A DNA stretch of 64,000 nt, from assembly GCA_003599885.1 (NCBI GenBank), contig QZKW01000076.1:47675-111674 (forward strand), given 5' to 3'. The notes below the pieces were generated by a model, which was not told the origin of the DNA, did not search any database, and worked only from the letters and a program-made list of their open reading frames with translations. How positions within the stretch are numbered: position 1 is the first letter of the stretch; each line of letters starts with the position of its first letter. Shown piece by piece: positions 19,473 to 28,464 of the stretch. Both the position numbers and the translations under genes were made by a program. The DNA comes from Desulfobacteraceae bacterium. Lineage in GTDB: Bacteria > Desulfobacterota > Desulfobacteria > Desulfobacterales > Desulfosalsimonadaceae.

Positions 19473-20054
19473 TTAGAACTCATAGGTGATGGTGTTATTT
19501 GATTCGGAGATCATTTTATTGGCAAACAAAATATCAATAATCCTGTCGACATCGGCTTGCGCGATGTTCTTCTGAAACATTGACAAAATATGCTGAGATA
19601 AGGTTGCTCGCTTGCGAGGCCGTGATTTCTTTTCTGACTTGCTTAACACTTCGAAAACTCGTTTGTAATTTGGTTCTTCTGTTGTAGCTGTCTTTGGTTC
19701 AAGCTCAAGCAGGCTATTTATTCGTTTGCATTTCAAGCCATTCTTGTTCAAGTGCCGAAGCAGCGGGTCAAACCCCTTGTCTTTGGACAGGACTATGCAA
19801 TGAAGGCTCGGTGATTTTTCAATCACACGCCCAAGTTGGCAAGCGATGTAAAAATCAAGAGCATTGCTGCCATTGCCTTCGACTCGCTGCCACTCAACTC
19901 GCTCACCAAGTTTTTGCGCACTAGCAACAAGATCAATTGGTACGCTCTTCTGACTAGACCCAACAAAGATCACCACATGAAAATTGTCGCCAAGGTGACT
20001 CAAATCGACTTGTTGAACGTTTTCAAAATCGACAAGCAGCAATTTATTACTCAA
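19473..20054 (-). CDS. PIN/NYN-like ribonuclease-fold protein
   Basis: A 193-residue protein. The N-terminal 115 residues match the PIN-like (NYN-type) fold: LLLVDFENV with Asp9 and Glu11, SNALDFYIACQLG with Asp67, and VLSKDKGFDPLL with Asp92 and Asp96, so the acidic metal-binding set is complete. A basic linker (KSRPRKRA) leads to a C-terminal small helical domain (about 150-193) that looks like a winged helix. Nuclease activity on RNA is probable; the target is unknown. The start is TTG, with GAGG 5 bases upstream. No antitoxin-like partner gene is adjacent, so it is not an obvious VapC-type toxin. A 120-base gap separates it from the methyltransferase gene. Confidence 0.75.
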   Translation of the reverse strand: MSNKLLLVDFENVQQVDLSHLGDNFHVVIFVGSSQKSVPIDLVASAQKLGERVEWQRVEGNGSNALDFYIACQLGRVIEKSPSLHCIVLSKDKGFDPLLRHLNKNGLKCKRINSLLELEPKTATTEEPNYKRVFEVLSKSEKKSRPRKRATLSQHILSMFQKNIAQADVDRIIDILFANKMISESNNTITYEF

Positions 20055-20213
20055 TTCAACCTCGCAGCGGAATTTAAAAGGCCAAACCAGTGTGTATACG
20101 GGTCCGTATAAAACTCTGATTCTTGGTTTGCTGTCCGTGTAATACGCAATAAAGAATTTAAAAAATGAATATAAAATACTGTAATTATATATATTATGAT
20201 CAATTCATGATTT

Positions 20214-20252
20214 ATCATGGGGTGTTATAGGACCCAAATAACTCCCCATGAT
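20214..20252. repeat. Long imperfect hairpin downstream of cysS
   Basis: ATCATGGGG (20214-20222) pairs with CCCCATGAT (20244-20252), and after a T-T mismatch GTTAT (20224-20228) pairs with ATAAC (20238-20242), leaving a 9-base loop. It lies 38 bases past the cysS stop and before the PIN gene start, in a strongly AT-rich stretch. No U-tract follows, so it may be a weak terminator or a processing site. Confidence 0.45.
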
Positions 20253-20289
20253 TATAAACAGCGTTCGGGGCGGGATTCTTGAAACCGAC

Positions 20290-21768
20290 TCAGGAAATCA
20301 CTTTCCAGATTGTCCCTTCCGGCCGGTCCTCGATTTCGATATTCATGGCTTTCAACCGGTCCCGGATCTCGTCCGCTTTTTTGAAATCCCTGGATTTCCG
20401 GGCATCTTTTCTTTCCTGAATCAATGCTTCAATCAGTCCCGCATCCACGGACTGACGTTCCAAGACCGCTTCTTTTTTACGGGCAAAATAATCGCCCGGA
20501 GGCTGGGACAAAATACCCAGGATATTGCCGATTTTCATGATCCCAAGGCATTCATTTGAGATAGTTTGGCGATTCACCGCATCATCCGGATGCTCCGGTT
20601 CGGCTTTTTCACATGAATCCAAGATCTTGTTGAGATTGCGGACCGCGTCGTACAGAACGCCGATGCCCTGGGCCGTGTTGAAATCATCGCTCATGGCGTT
20701 GGTGAACAGTGACCAGAAATCCTTTTCGGCATCCGGGGAGGTCGCATATTTTTCAGATCCGGTATCCGGCAACTTGCCCAGAAATTTTTCCACCCGCTCC
20801 AGCATCGCGTAGATCTTGTCAAGGCCCGCGGCCACATTCCGGACCGTCTCATCGGAAAAATCCACGGGCGAACGGTAATGATGGGACAGAAGAAACAGGC
20901 GCAAGACCTCGGGATGATAGACCTTCAAAATGTCTTTGATCATCAGGAAATTGCCCAGGGATTTGGACATTTTCTCATGGTTGATGTTCACAAACCCGTT
21001 GTGTACCCAGTATTTGACAAAAGTCTTGCCGAAAGCCGCTTCGGACTGGGCGATTTCATTTTCGTGGTGGGGGAAAATCAGATCCTTGCCGCCTCCGTGA
21101 ATGTCCAGACTGGCGCCCAAAATATCCTTGCTCATGGCCGAGCATTCAATGTGCCAGCCGGGCCGCCCTTTTCCCCAGGGACTGTCCCACTCCGGTTCGC
21201 CGGGCTTGGACGCTTTCCACAACACAAAATCAAAGGGATTTTTTTTCCTGAGATCAATCTCGACCCGTGCGCCGGCTTCCATATCGTCCAGTTTGCGTCC
21301 GGACAGTTTTCCATAACCGTCAAACTTATCCACGGAAAAAAAGACATCGCCTTCCGCAGCATAGGCAATCCCTTTTTCAATCAGTATTTCAATCAACCGG
21401 AGAATATTACCGATATGTTCGGTTGCACGGGGCTCTGAGGTGGGGCGCAGGACATTGAGCGCGTCCATGTCCACATAAAATTCCTGAATGTATTTTTCCG
21501 CCAGGGCCGCCGGTGAGATGCCAATTTCATTGGCGCGGTTAATGATCTTGTCGTCAATGTCGGTAAAATTGCGCACATAAGTGACATCATACCCGGCAAA
21601 GGTCAGGTACCGGTAGATGACGTCGAACACAATTATGGATCGCGCGTGTCCAATATGGCAGGAATCATAAACAGTCGGGCCGCACACATACATTTTGACC
21701 TTTCCGGGGTCGACTGTTTCAAACGGTTCCTTGGATCGGTTAAGGGAATTATAAATCGTCAGAGTCAT
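20290..21768 (-). CDS. cysS: Cysteine-tRNA ligase
   Basis: A 492-residue class I aminoacyl-tRNA synthetase. Seen: zinc ligand Cys29 in MYVCGPTVYD, HIGH at 38-41, zinc ligands Cys209, His234 and Glu238 (WHIECSAMS and HHENE), and KMSKS at 266-270. The C-terminal DALR-type helical domain ends with the conserved RKSRDFKKADEIRDRL. The length is typical. It follows ispF by 96 bases on the same strand, an arrangement seen in many bacteria. Confidence 0.97.
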   Translation of the reverse strand: MTLTIYNSLNRSKEPFETVDPGKVKMYVCGPTVYDSCHIGHARSIIVFDVIYRYLTFAGYDVTYVRNFTDIDDKIINRANEIGISPAALAEKYIQEFYVDMDALNVLRPTSEPRATEHIGNILRLIEILIEKGIAYAAEGDVFFSVDKFDGYGKLSGRKLDDMEAGARVEIDLRKKNPFDFVLWKASKPGEPEWDSPWGKGRPGWHIECSAMSKDILGASLDIHGGGKDLIFPHHENEIAQSEAAFGKTFVKYWVHNGFVNINHEKMSKSLGNFLMIKDILKVYHPEVLRLFLLSHHYRSPVDFSDETVRNVAAGLDKIYAMLERVEKFLGKLPDTGSEKYATSPDAEKDFWSLFTNAMSDDFNTAQGIGVLYDAVRNLNKILDSCEKAEPEHPDDAVNRQTISNECLGIMKIGNILGILSQPPGDYFARKKEAVLERQSVDAGLIEALIQERKDARKSRDFKKADEIRDRLKAMNIEIEDRPEGTIWKVIS

Positions 21769-21864
21769 AAATATCGCTTTAATGTCTAAGAAATTAATGA
21801 ATAGGGTTGATAATCGTGCCGCTGGAATCCGGTTTTAAGTCATAACCCATTATTGAAAGGTGCG

Positions 21865-22332
21865 TCAATCAATAAGAACCACACACATGGCGGCAATGCC
21901 TTCCTTTCTGCCGACAAAGCCCAGTCCCTCCGAAGTGGTTGCCTTGATATTGATCTGTTGAGGTGCGACACCGAGGGAGGAGGCAACTCTTTGTTTCATG
22001 GCTTCTGAATAAGGAGCGATTTTAGGCGCTTCGGCCAGAAGCGTGATGTCGATATTATGAATCACGGGGTATTTCACCCGGACCATGTCCCAGGTTTTTT
22101 TCAGCAAATCCATGCTGTCTATATTTTTATATGCCGCATCCGTATCCGGGAAATGCATCCCGATATCGCCCATGCCCGCAGCGCCAAGCAAGGCATCACA
22201 TATGGCATGAAGCAGCACATCCGCATCCGAATGACCATCCAGGCCTTTCTCATAAGGGATTTCAACGCCACCCAAAACCAGCCGCCGCCCCCTCACAAAC
22301 CGGTGGATATCAATTCCCTGACCTATCCGCAT
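21865..22332 (-). CDS. ispF: 2-C-methyl-D-erythritol 2,4-cyclodiphosphate synthase
   Basis: A 155-residue enzyme of the non-mevalonate isoprenoid pathway that cyclises CDP-methylerythritol 2-phosphate. Zinc ligands Asp8, His10 (GIDIH) and His42 (LLHA) are present, as are the GHSDADVL loop (33-40) and the C-terminal ATTSEGLGFVGR. The length is standard. The gene starts 17 bases after the SWIM mini-gene and precedes cysS. No ispD is fused or adjacent. Confidence 0.96.
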   Translation of the reverse strand: MRIGQGIDIHRFVRGRRLVLGGVEIPYEKGLDGHSDADVLLHAICDALLGAAGMGDIGMHFPDTDAAYKNIDSMDLLKKTWDMVRVKYPVIHNIDITLLAEAPKIAPYSEAMKQRVASSLGVAPQQINIKATTSEGLGFVGRKEGIAAMCVVLID

Positions 22333-22349
22333 GACTCGTCCCGAAGCTG

Positions 22350-22703
22350 TTAAAGTAAATAAAAACGTTCATCATTGGGAGGCGCAACCGGCACGTCCAG
22401 TTGTTTTTTTAAATGCGCTATGTATTCGATAATCACGGCGATGGCATGAATACAGGCGTTTCCCAGCGGCTGGCAGGTGCATTCCGCAATCAGATCCCCT
22501 TCATTGTATTCCACCCGGGTGGCAAAGGGTTCCTCTGCATCCACCCAGGCCAGAATGCCGCCGGTGCGGGTCATCGCAAGCTGCCTGACCTTTTTTGTCT
22601 GAAAAAACGTTTTGCCGGCAGCAACTGTCCTTTTATTCGTCCAGAGCATCAGATCAACCCAGGTTAATTCTTTGAATGGATTGTCCGATAGCGTCATAAC
22701 CAT
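22350..22703 (-). CDS. Small SWIM zinc-finger protein
   Basis: A 117-residue protein with a complete SWIM motif: Cys75-x-Cys77-x6-Cys84-x-His86 (CTCQPLGNACIH). The preceding beta-rich segment (TRTGGILAWVDAEEPFATRVEY) is the usual lead-in to a SWIM finger. In larger proteins SWIM fingers bind DNA or proteins next to helicase or transposase domains; here the finger and its lead-in make up the whole protein. Two start codons are possible, ATG 22703 and ATG 22697; the second has the better spacing from GAG. It is the first gene of the SWIM-ispF-cysS run. The role is unknown. Confidence 0.72.
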   Translation of the reverse strand: MVMTLSDNPFKELTWVDLMLWTNKRTVAAGKTFFQTKKVRQLAMTRTGGILAWVDAEEPFATRVEYNEGDLIAECTCQPLGNACIHAIAVIIEYIAHLKKQLDVPVAPPNDERFYLL

Positions 22704-22781
22704 CTCAATCTGAACTTTTACGATTTTCAGTCGAAACCGGAATCTGCACTAAAGTGCCCAACCAGACTTATACAGAAATAT

Positions 22782-24482
22782 TTAAAACTGGTAAAACAGG
22801 CCGAACTTAAATGCCCAGCCGCCAAGGTCCGTGTCATTGCCCCCGAACCGGTCTATCCAGGAGTAACTGGTTTCTACGATGGCCCCGGTATTTCCAAACC
22901 GTGGATCAGTGTTGTACAATTTAAGACCGGCTTTTGCGTGACAGCCACCCACCCATTCTTCTATTTTAGGAAAAACATCGGCTGCATCCGTTTCTTCCAT
23001 ACAATACCAATAATCCGGTCCCGCCCCGACATATCCCACAACGTAGTTCAGTAATTTCCGGTAGACATTCAGGGATACGGAGACAGGTATAATTGTCAGG
23101 TCTGTACCGATGCCTGTTTCAGCTCCTGATTCAGTCAGCAGATGCCCATCTTGTTTCATAAATCCGGATTCCAGATCCATAGAGATAAGATCATTCAATT
23201 GCCGCTCATAAAATGCCGAAATCAGTAGAACATCATCGTCATAAAAGTCTTCAAACTGAGATTCCACAGGCAGGTAATACCCGGCAAAAATCCCGGCAAT
23301 GTTAGGTCCGAAATCCTCGGACGTTGCAGCCGATGAGTAGCCGGCAAAGGAGACGGCCAGCAGGAATGCCATCATGATGATGGTGATATCTCGGCGTCGA
23401 TAAAACAGCCATGCAATGATTGGGACGAGAAAAATCAGATAAAAACCGCCAGTTAACGCGCCGCCTGTTCCGGATCCAGAAGAACCGATAAAGCACCCGC
23501 CATCAAAATCGCCTGACTCATCGAGATATCTTTTGGTTTCTTCAACAGTCGCTGAAGCTTCATCCGTCTGATCACTTTCATTGCCATGACTGTCATAGGA
23601 TAAAGCGGCAAAGTATAATGTGGTATTTTCTTCAAGGTTAGGGATCGCATAGGTAAACGCATTGCCCAGATCCACCTCATTGTCCAGGTTTCCGGAGGTG
23701 GTGCTGTAGAACAGCTTATTCCCAGCAAAATCCGCCATCTGTGCGTTTCCGTCCGCTATGGTGATAGTGATCTCATTAATATTGGACAGTGATCCGGAGA
23801 CTTTGGCCGGGGCATATGGCGGCAATGTGTCCACCAGCGTGTCCACGATCAATGACTGAGACTTATCGGATTCATTGTCTGCGACATCCGTGGCTGAAAT
23901 ACTGAAATAATATCGTGTGGAAGCGGAAAGCTCTGAAACGGTAAATGATGAAGCATCATCGTTTTGGGCTTCCTGATTTTGGGCGGTAGACCCGGAGGTG
24001 GTCCCGTAATAAATCGTATAATGATCCAGGTCTGATTCCGAATTTTTGTCCCATTTCAGAATAACGGAATCTTCGGCGATGCTCTGAACGCTGGTGACGT
24101 CAAACCCGGTTGGCGTAGCCGGTTTTGCAATGTCTCTTGTTGTGGTGATGTTTTGGGTATTGGATCGGCTGCTTTCATCCCCGGAATCATCAAAAGCGGA
24201 TACCGCCACATAATAGGTGGTTCCCGGCGTCAAATTGGAGATGGTATATTCGGTGTTATTCGTGCCATTTACCGTTTCTTTATTGTTCAGGCTGCCGGAC
24301 GCGGTGCCCCAGTGCACATAATAGCCATCTGCATCGCTGTCGCCGTTCCAGTCAACGGTAACAGTTGTTTCCGTTGCGGTGAGCTGGACATTGTTAGGAA
24401 CATTCGGTGAATCGGTTTGCGCAATGCTTAACCGGGGGATTAACAAGAAAATTATTAAACTGAATATCCATTGACGCTTCAT
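22782..24482 (-). CDS. Fibronectin-III protein with internal sorting tag fused to an outer-membrane barrel
   Basis: A 566-residue exported protein of unusual build. A signal peptide (1-21) precedes three fibronectin type III repeats (about 24-117, 120-225, 230-325). Then comes GGCFIGSSGSGTGG with Cys330, a hydrophobic helix (about 344-361) and Arg362-Arg364, which together look like a C-terminal sorting tag of the GlyGly/MYXO-CTERM kind. Such tags normally end a protein. Here the frame continues into a second signal-peptide-like helix ending SSAA (about 366-390) and then about 175 residues of beta-barrel pattern finishing in Phe, as outer-membrane porins do. I start at ATG 24482, with GGAG 7 bases upstream, rather than at 24542. 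Either a genuine fusion or a polyprotein cleaved in the envelope. Confidence 0.75.
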   Translation of the reverse strand: MKRQWIFSLIIFLLIPRLSIAQTDSPNVPNNVQLTATETTVTVDWNGDSDADGYYVHWGTASGSLNNKETVNGTNNTEYTISNLTPGTTYYVAVSAFDDSGDESSRSNTQNITTTRDIAKPATPTGFDVTSVQSIAEDSVILKWDKNSESDLDHYTIYYGTTSGSTAQNQEAQNDDASSFTVSELSASTRYYFSISATDVADNESDKSQSLIVDTLVDTLPPYAPAKVSGSLSNINEITITIADGNAQMADFAGNKLFYSTTSGNLDNEVDLGNAFTYAIPNLEENTTLYFAALSYDSHGNESDQTDEASATVEETKRYLDESGDFDGGCFIGSSGSGTGGALTGGFYLIFLVPIIAWLFYRRRDITIIMMAFLLAVSFAGYSSAATSEDFGPNIAGIFAGYYLPVESQFEDFYDDDVLLISAFYERQLNDLISMDLESGFMKQDGHLLTESGAETGIGTDLTIIPVSVSLNVYRKLLNYVVGYVGAGPDYWYCMEETDAADVFPKIEEWVGGCHAKAGLKLYNTDPRFGNTGAIVETSYSWIDRFGGNDTDLGGWAFKFGLFYQF

Positions 24483-24638
24483 GTGCATGCTCCACTTAAC
24501 AAGGTTGCATTGATTATATGACTGAACATCCACTTTTTTCACAAAGCCGGGCTCCGGGTGAGAACTGGCTTTATAACCTGGTATTTAATATCCCAAATTA
24601 TTAAATTTTTAAACAGATGAAAATTATTTATTCAGGAT

Positions 24639-25388
24639 TTATGTAAATTGCTGCCAGGCATTGCCGCCTGGATCATTCGTCATGATTCCATCGACTTTAA
24701 AATCGCGAGCGCGATAGATTTCCGCAAGGGTATCACAGGAATAGGTGAATATTTGTTTACCGTTATCGTGTGCATCGTCTACAAAGCGACTGTCCAGTTT
24801 TGTATGTTCCAGGCAGTACCCATGGAGTATTTTCACATCCATGTTCAGGGGCGCATTTTCTGAAAACGGGTCTTCTATATTCAGTATATATTTTAAATCC
24901 GGGGCGTTCAAAAAAGCCGCGTGAATCATCCCCGGATCAAAGGCAAGAATGGAGATAGCATCCATCCGTTCTTTTGAGATGGAATTTTTTACCAATTCCA
25001 CGACCAGACCGGGAAGCTGATCATACAAAGGTTTGGCTTGTTCATTTGGAGGCGATTTGATTTCAATAAACAGACGGGCCCGCGTTCCGTAAGCGATCAG
25101 CATCTGTTCAAGGGTTAAAATTTTTTCGTTTGAATAGGTTTCGGAAAACCACCGGCCAAAGTCATAACCCAACAGCTCCCCAAGTGTGAAATCCGATATA
25201 ACGCTCTGAGTGCCGTTAATTTTCTGCAAAAATGCGTCATGATAGAGCACCGGAATTCCGTCTTTAGTGATCTGGACATCAAATTCAATGCCGTCCACTC
25301 CGGAATCGATCGCCCGGTCAAAAGCAGATCTTGTATTTTCAGGAGCTTCCGCCATGGCGCCGCGATGGGCAATTTTTAAAGGGAGCAT
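24639..25388 (-). CDS. Glycerophosphodiester phosphodiesterase
   Basis: A 249-residue GDPD-family enzyme that splits glycerophosphodiesters into glycerol 3-phosphate and an alcohol. Catalytic residues are all visible: His8 (AHRG), Glu17-Asn18 (APENT), Glu35 and Asp37 (IEFDVQ) and His50 (LYHD). No signal peptide is seen, so it is cytoplasmic, like E. coli UgpQ. It follows a small protein gene by 25 bases and closes the DUF2760-Hsp70-Hsp70 run. A link to the Hsp70 proteins is unproven. Confidence 0.92.
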   Translation of the reverse strand: MLPLKIAHRGAMAEAPENTRSAFDRAIDSGVDGIEFDVQITKDGIPVLYHDAFLQKINGTQSVISDFTLGELLGYDFGRWFSETYSNEKILTLEQMLIAYGTRARLFIEIKSPPNEQAKPLYDQLPGLVVELVKNSISKERMDAISILAFDPGMIHAAFLNAPDLKYILNIEDPFSENAPLNMDVKILHGYCLEHTKLDSRFVDDAHDNGKQIFTYSCDTLAEIYRARDFKVDGIMTNDPGGNAWQQFT

Positions 25389-25413
25389 GATATCACCCGG
25401 ATTGAACCCGTTA

Positions 25414-25632
25414 TTATTTATAATTTTCTAGATTGTCGACATACTCATCAAAACCATGGGCGCTGAGAAAAGAGGAAACCAGATGATTGACGGTTTCAGC
25501 AGTATCCACACGGTACCTCCCTTTTTCATCCGCCCCGGCCAGTTTCTTGGCATTTTGGACAATGGTTTGCAGTGTGACCACACCTATTTCGATTGTGGCA
25601 TGGATCGTAATTTTATCTTGAGATTCCGGCAT
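25414..25632 (-). CDS. Small protein of the Hsp70 operon, function unknown
   Basis: A 72-residue acidic protein without Cys, membrane segments or a recognised domain. It begins MPESQDKITIHATIEIGVV and ends in a predicted helix. ATG 25632 has AGGA 8 bases upstream; a longer form from 25662 has its purine run against the start codon. It sits 33 bases after the second Hsp70 gene and 25 bases before the phosphodiesterase gene on the same strand. Position suggests expression with the Hsp70 pair. Confidence 0.6.
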   Translation of the reverse strand: MPESQDKITIHATIEIGVVTLQTIVQNAKKLAGADEKGRYRVDTAETVNHLVSSFLSAHGFDEYVDNLENYK

Positions 25633-25665
25633 ATTCAAATTCCTATAGGATTCAAAAGGCATCCC

Positions 25666-28464
25666 TTATTCATGCAACACAATGCCCGACGGCAATGATT
25701 CGCCAAAAATAGCGTTTTCTTCCTGTCTGGCCATATGCTTAACAGAAGTCAGCCACTGGATCTCATCCGCCAACTGGTATTTTTCCAGCCAGGCGATGGC
25801 CTGATCCATCAGATTCTGATCCATATCGCGCATCCGGTCCCCGGTTTTTCTGGCCAACTGTGCGATGGCGGCACCAACAGGCTTTGGGTTATTCCAGTCG
25901 GTAAGCATCAGCCGGGTAATCCATTCGCCTGCCTCTCCGGACGGCACCACCCGATCTACCGGCCCATAAAGCAATTCCCTGGCACCGATTCTCGAAAGCG
26001 CCCAAAACAACTGGGGTTTGCTTTTTGTCGGGTGCAGCTCGGAAAGCAAGGTCCTCCCGTGTTCGATCTTGTCCTTGATTGTCAGACGTTCCATATTCGC
26101 AACCGCCATCCAGATTTCCAGACGTTCCTGCACGGAAATGCGAACTTTCGCTCCTTTTTTCGGCATCAGAACCGATCGCAGATCCTGAATGATCTGACGC
26201 TGTTTACCGGATGGTAATCCGCCAGCCACCCTTCGCCATAAAATCCACCATTCGGTATTGACCTGAAGATTTTTGCTGAACACTTTGCCGGGCTTGTATA
26301 TCTTCCACAATCGCTGAATTCGCTGCTCGTCCAGTCCGTCACCAAAACCCGGCCGGAGGCAATACCCGGTTAAATTAAGCCACCGGATTTCATGCTCTGC
26401 TGAAAATTTTCGGGCATCCATATCTGCAAGCAGAGTATCGGTCATTCGCCGGATCAGGCTCAAAGGCCATTTTTCACGGGACCTGTGAACGGTTTTGGAA
26501 ATGGTTTTAATCAATTTGGACAGGGTTGCTGAATCGGAATTTTCTGAAAATGCCATCTGGATATCGGAAACAGCCGCGTCAACAATCGCTGCATCAAAAA
26601 TTTCCGAATCTGAAACACCGGATACCCCTGCTGAATCCCGGAGCTGGAACTGCAACCGCCACCGGTGATCAGTGGATAAGGACCGGCACCACAGAGACAG
26701 AACACCGACCTCGCTGTATTCCGCTTCCACCTGAACCGGGATTTCTTTTTTCAACCCTTTCTGGCCAAACTGGATAATGGTCTGAATCGGCGGCAGCGGC
26801 TTTAGTGTCTCGTCAATGACAATTACATCCCCGCACCGGTCTCCGGATCGGTAGGTGGAACTGAACAAATCAAAGCTGACCGGTTGATTGGCTATAACCT
26901 GAAATTTTTTATCCGGCAAGGTGATCTGGGTGCCCTCATCCAGCCCGCGTTCCACCAGACAAATCGCAGATTTGGTCGGGACCGATAAGGTTTCGTCGAT
27001 TGGCAGACTGGTTTCCGGATCAGTTTTTCTGTCGAATCCCAGGTAATATGAACGGGCACTGCCGCTGCCCACCCGAACGCCCTTGCCAAGCTTGACCAGC
27101 CCATAATATGCTGCGCCGAGAGCAACCGCCAGATCCGGAACGGGATTTTCCAGAATTTCAGGTCGTTTTTCATCTGCTGCTGAAAACCACAGACGAATGG
27201 CTTCCCGGATCTGCTGCTGGACGATATCGGATTTTAAAGACCCCCCATTAAAAAGAATCAAATCCGGGAACGGCGGTTTGTTCAGATATTTTTTCACATC
27301 ATCGGCGTGTTTTTCTAAAAACATGCCGATATGCCGGGTGATGGCAGGCTCCGTCTCATAAGGCAGGCCGAATTCCGATATGGCTTTCCGGACTTTTTGT
27401 TTTTCTATATCCTGTTTTTCCACAACAGGGAAAAATCCATCCAGAACAATAGCCTCCAATTCAGTTCGTTCAAGTTTTGCGCTCAGCGTGCCGCCAATCA
27501 GAGCGCTGCCTTCTCCCATCATGGTGATGGTTTCACCGTTTTTTGAGTTGTTCAGAATGTTTTCCTTGGCCTGCCGACACAGATGACACAAAGTTTTCCA
27601 TCGATCCGGGCTCAAGGGTTTCGGGTTTTTAAATTTTTGCTCAATCGTCCGGGCAAGGGCCAGGTCAATATTGTCACCGCCCAGGATCAGATGATCCCCT
27701 ACGGCGATGCGTTCGAAGCGCGGGGTGCCTTCAGTTTCCCGCAGGGTTATCAACGTAAAGTCACTGGTTCCGCCGCCCACATCACAAACCAGCACCAGTT
27801 CTCCCGGCCGGATGAAATTCAGCCAGTCGCTCTCATGGGTGGTCAGCCAGCTGTAAAAAGCCGCGAGAGGTTCCTCCAGCAATGTCACATTCCGCAGGCC
27901 TGCCATTGCGGCCGCTTCTGTCGTCAAATCACGCGCCACTTCATCAAAAGAGGCGGGAACCGTAACAATGACCAGCTGGTTTTCAAGATACAGTTCATCC
28001 TCATCTCCCTTGCTGCTGTTCCAGGACATGCGGATATGGTTTAAATAAGCGGCGGTCGCCTGAACCGGTGAAATTTTTGAAACATCATCACCCGAGCCCC
28101 AGGGCAGAATTTTCGCCCGTCGATCGGCATTTGAATGGCACAGCCAGCTTTTTGCGGAAGAGACCAGACGGGAAGGAATTTTTGCCCCATGATCTCTGGC
28201 GAATTGCCCGACAAAATTGGGATCGCCCGTCTGCCATGGCAGGGTAATCAGCTCCTTTGAGATATCGTATTTGCCCGGAATATAACAGAAAGATGGCAGC
28301 ACGGGCTGAGCTGAGACTTCACCGAGACCGGTAAGCTGGGGAACTTTGAACAGCCGTATGCCATTGTTTCTGGACAAATCACCTTTTAAATCCACATAAG
28401 CCACTGCGGAATTGGTGGTTCCCAGATCAATGCCGATAATATAATGAATGTTGCTAACTTCCAA
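25666..28464 (-). CDS. Hsp70-family ATPase with long C-terminal extension
   Basis: A 932-residue actin/Hsp70-fold protein. The ATPase domain is intact: phosphate-1 IGIDLGTTNSAVAY near the N-terminus, phosphate-2 LVCDVGGGTSDFTLI, and the adenosine-type stretch LILFNGGSLKSD. After the ATPase (about 500 residues) there is a beta-rich segment and a long helical tail (about 650-932) matching what I know as DUF3731. There is no EEVD tail. The start I give is TTG 28464, which overlaps the upstream gene by 11 bases and has GGGAG 10 bases upstream; a longer frame to 28569 lies wholly inside the upstream gene. It is paralogous to the neighbouring Hsp70 (shared SSAKSWL and LLEEPLAAFYSW). A client-specific chaperone role is inferred. 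Confidence 0.83.
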   Translation of the reverse strand: MEVSNIHYIIGIDLGTTNSAVAYVDLKGDLSRNNGIRLFKVPQLTGLGEVSAQPVLPSFCYIPGKYDISKELITLPWQTGDPNFVGQFARDHGAKIPSRLVSSAKSWLCHSNADRRAKILPWGSGDDVSKISPVQATAAYLNHIRMSWNSSKGDEDELYLENQLVIVTVPASFDEVARDLTTEAAAMAGLRNVTLLEEPLAAFYSWLTTHESDWLNFIRPGELVLVCDVGGGTSDFTLITLRETEGTPRFERIAVGDHLILGGDNIDLALARTIEQKFKNPKPLSPDRWKTLCHLCRQAKENILNNSKNGETITMMGEGSALIGGTLSAKLERTELEAIVLDGFFPVVEKQDIEKQKVRKAISEFGLPYETEPAITRHIGMFLEKHADDVKKYLNKPPFPDLILFNGGSLKSDIVQQQIREAIRLWFSAADEKRPEILENPVPDLAVALGAAYYGLVKLGKGVRVGSGSARSYYLGFDRKTDPETSLPIDETLSVPTKSAICLVERGLDEGTQITLPDKKFQVIANQPVSFDLFSSTYRSGDRCGDVIVIDETLKPLPPIQTIIQFGQKGLKKEIPVQVEAEYSEVGVLSLWCRSLSTDHRWRLQFQLRDSAGVSGVSDSEIFDAAIVDAAVSDIQMAFSENSDSATLSKLIKTISKTVHRSREKWPLSLIRRMTDTLLADMDARKFSAEHEIRWLNLTGYCLRPGFGDGLDEQRIQRLWKIYKPGKVFSKNLQVNTEWWILWRRVAGGLPSGKQRQIIQDLRSVLMPKKGAKVRISVQERLEIWMAVANMERLTIKDKIEHGRTLLSELHPTKSKPQLFWALSRIGARELLYGPVDRVVPSGEAGEWITRLMLTDWNNPKPVGAAIAQLARKTGDRMRDMDQNLMDQAIAWLEKYQLADEIQWLTSVKHMARQEENAIFGESLPSGIVLHE

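Noticed and set aside
19473..20054. VapC-type toxin of a toxin-antitoxin pair
   Set aside because: The fold is PIN/NYN-like, but there is no small upstream antitoxin gene and it has an extra C-terminal domain.
20878..21438. 186-codon plus-strand frame inside cysS
   Set aside because: Antisense to conserved synthetase motifs, with no family pattern.
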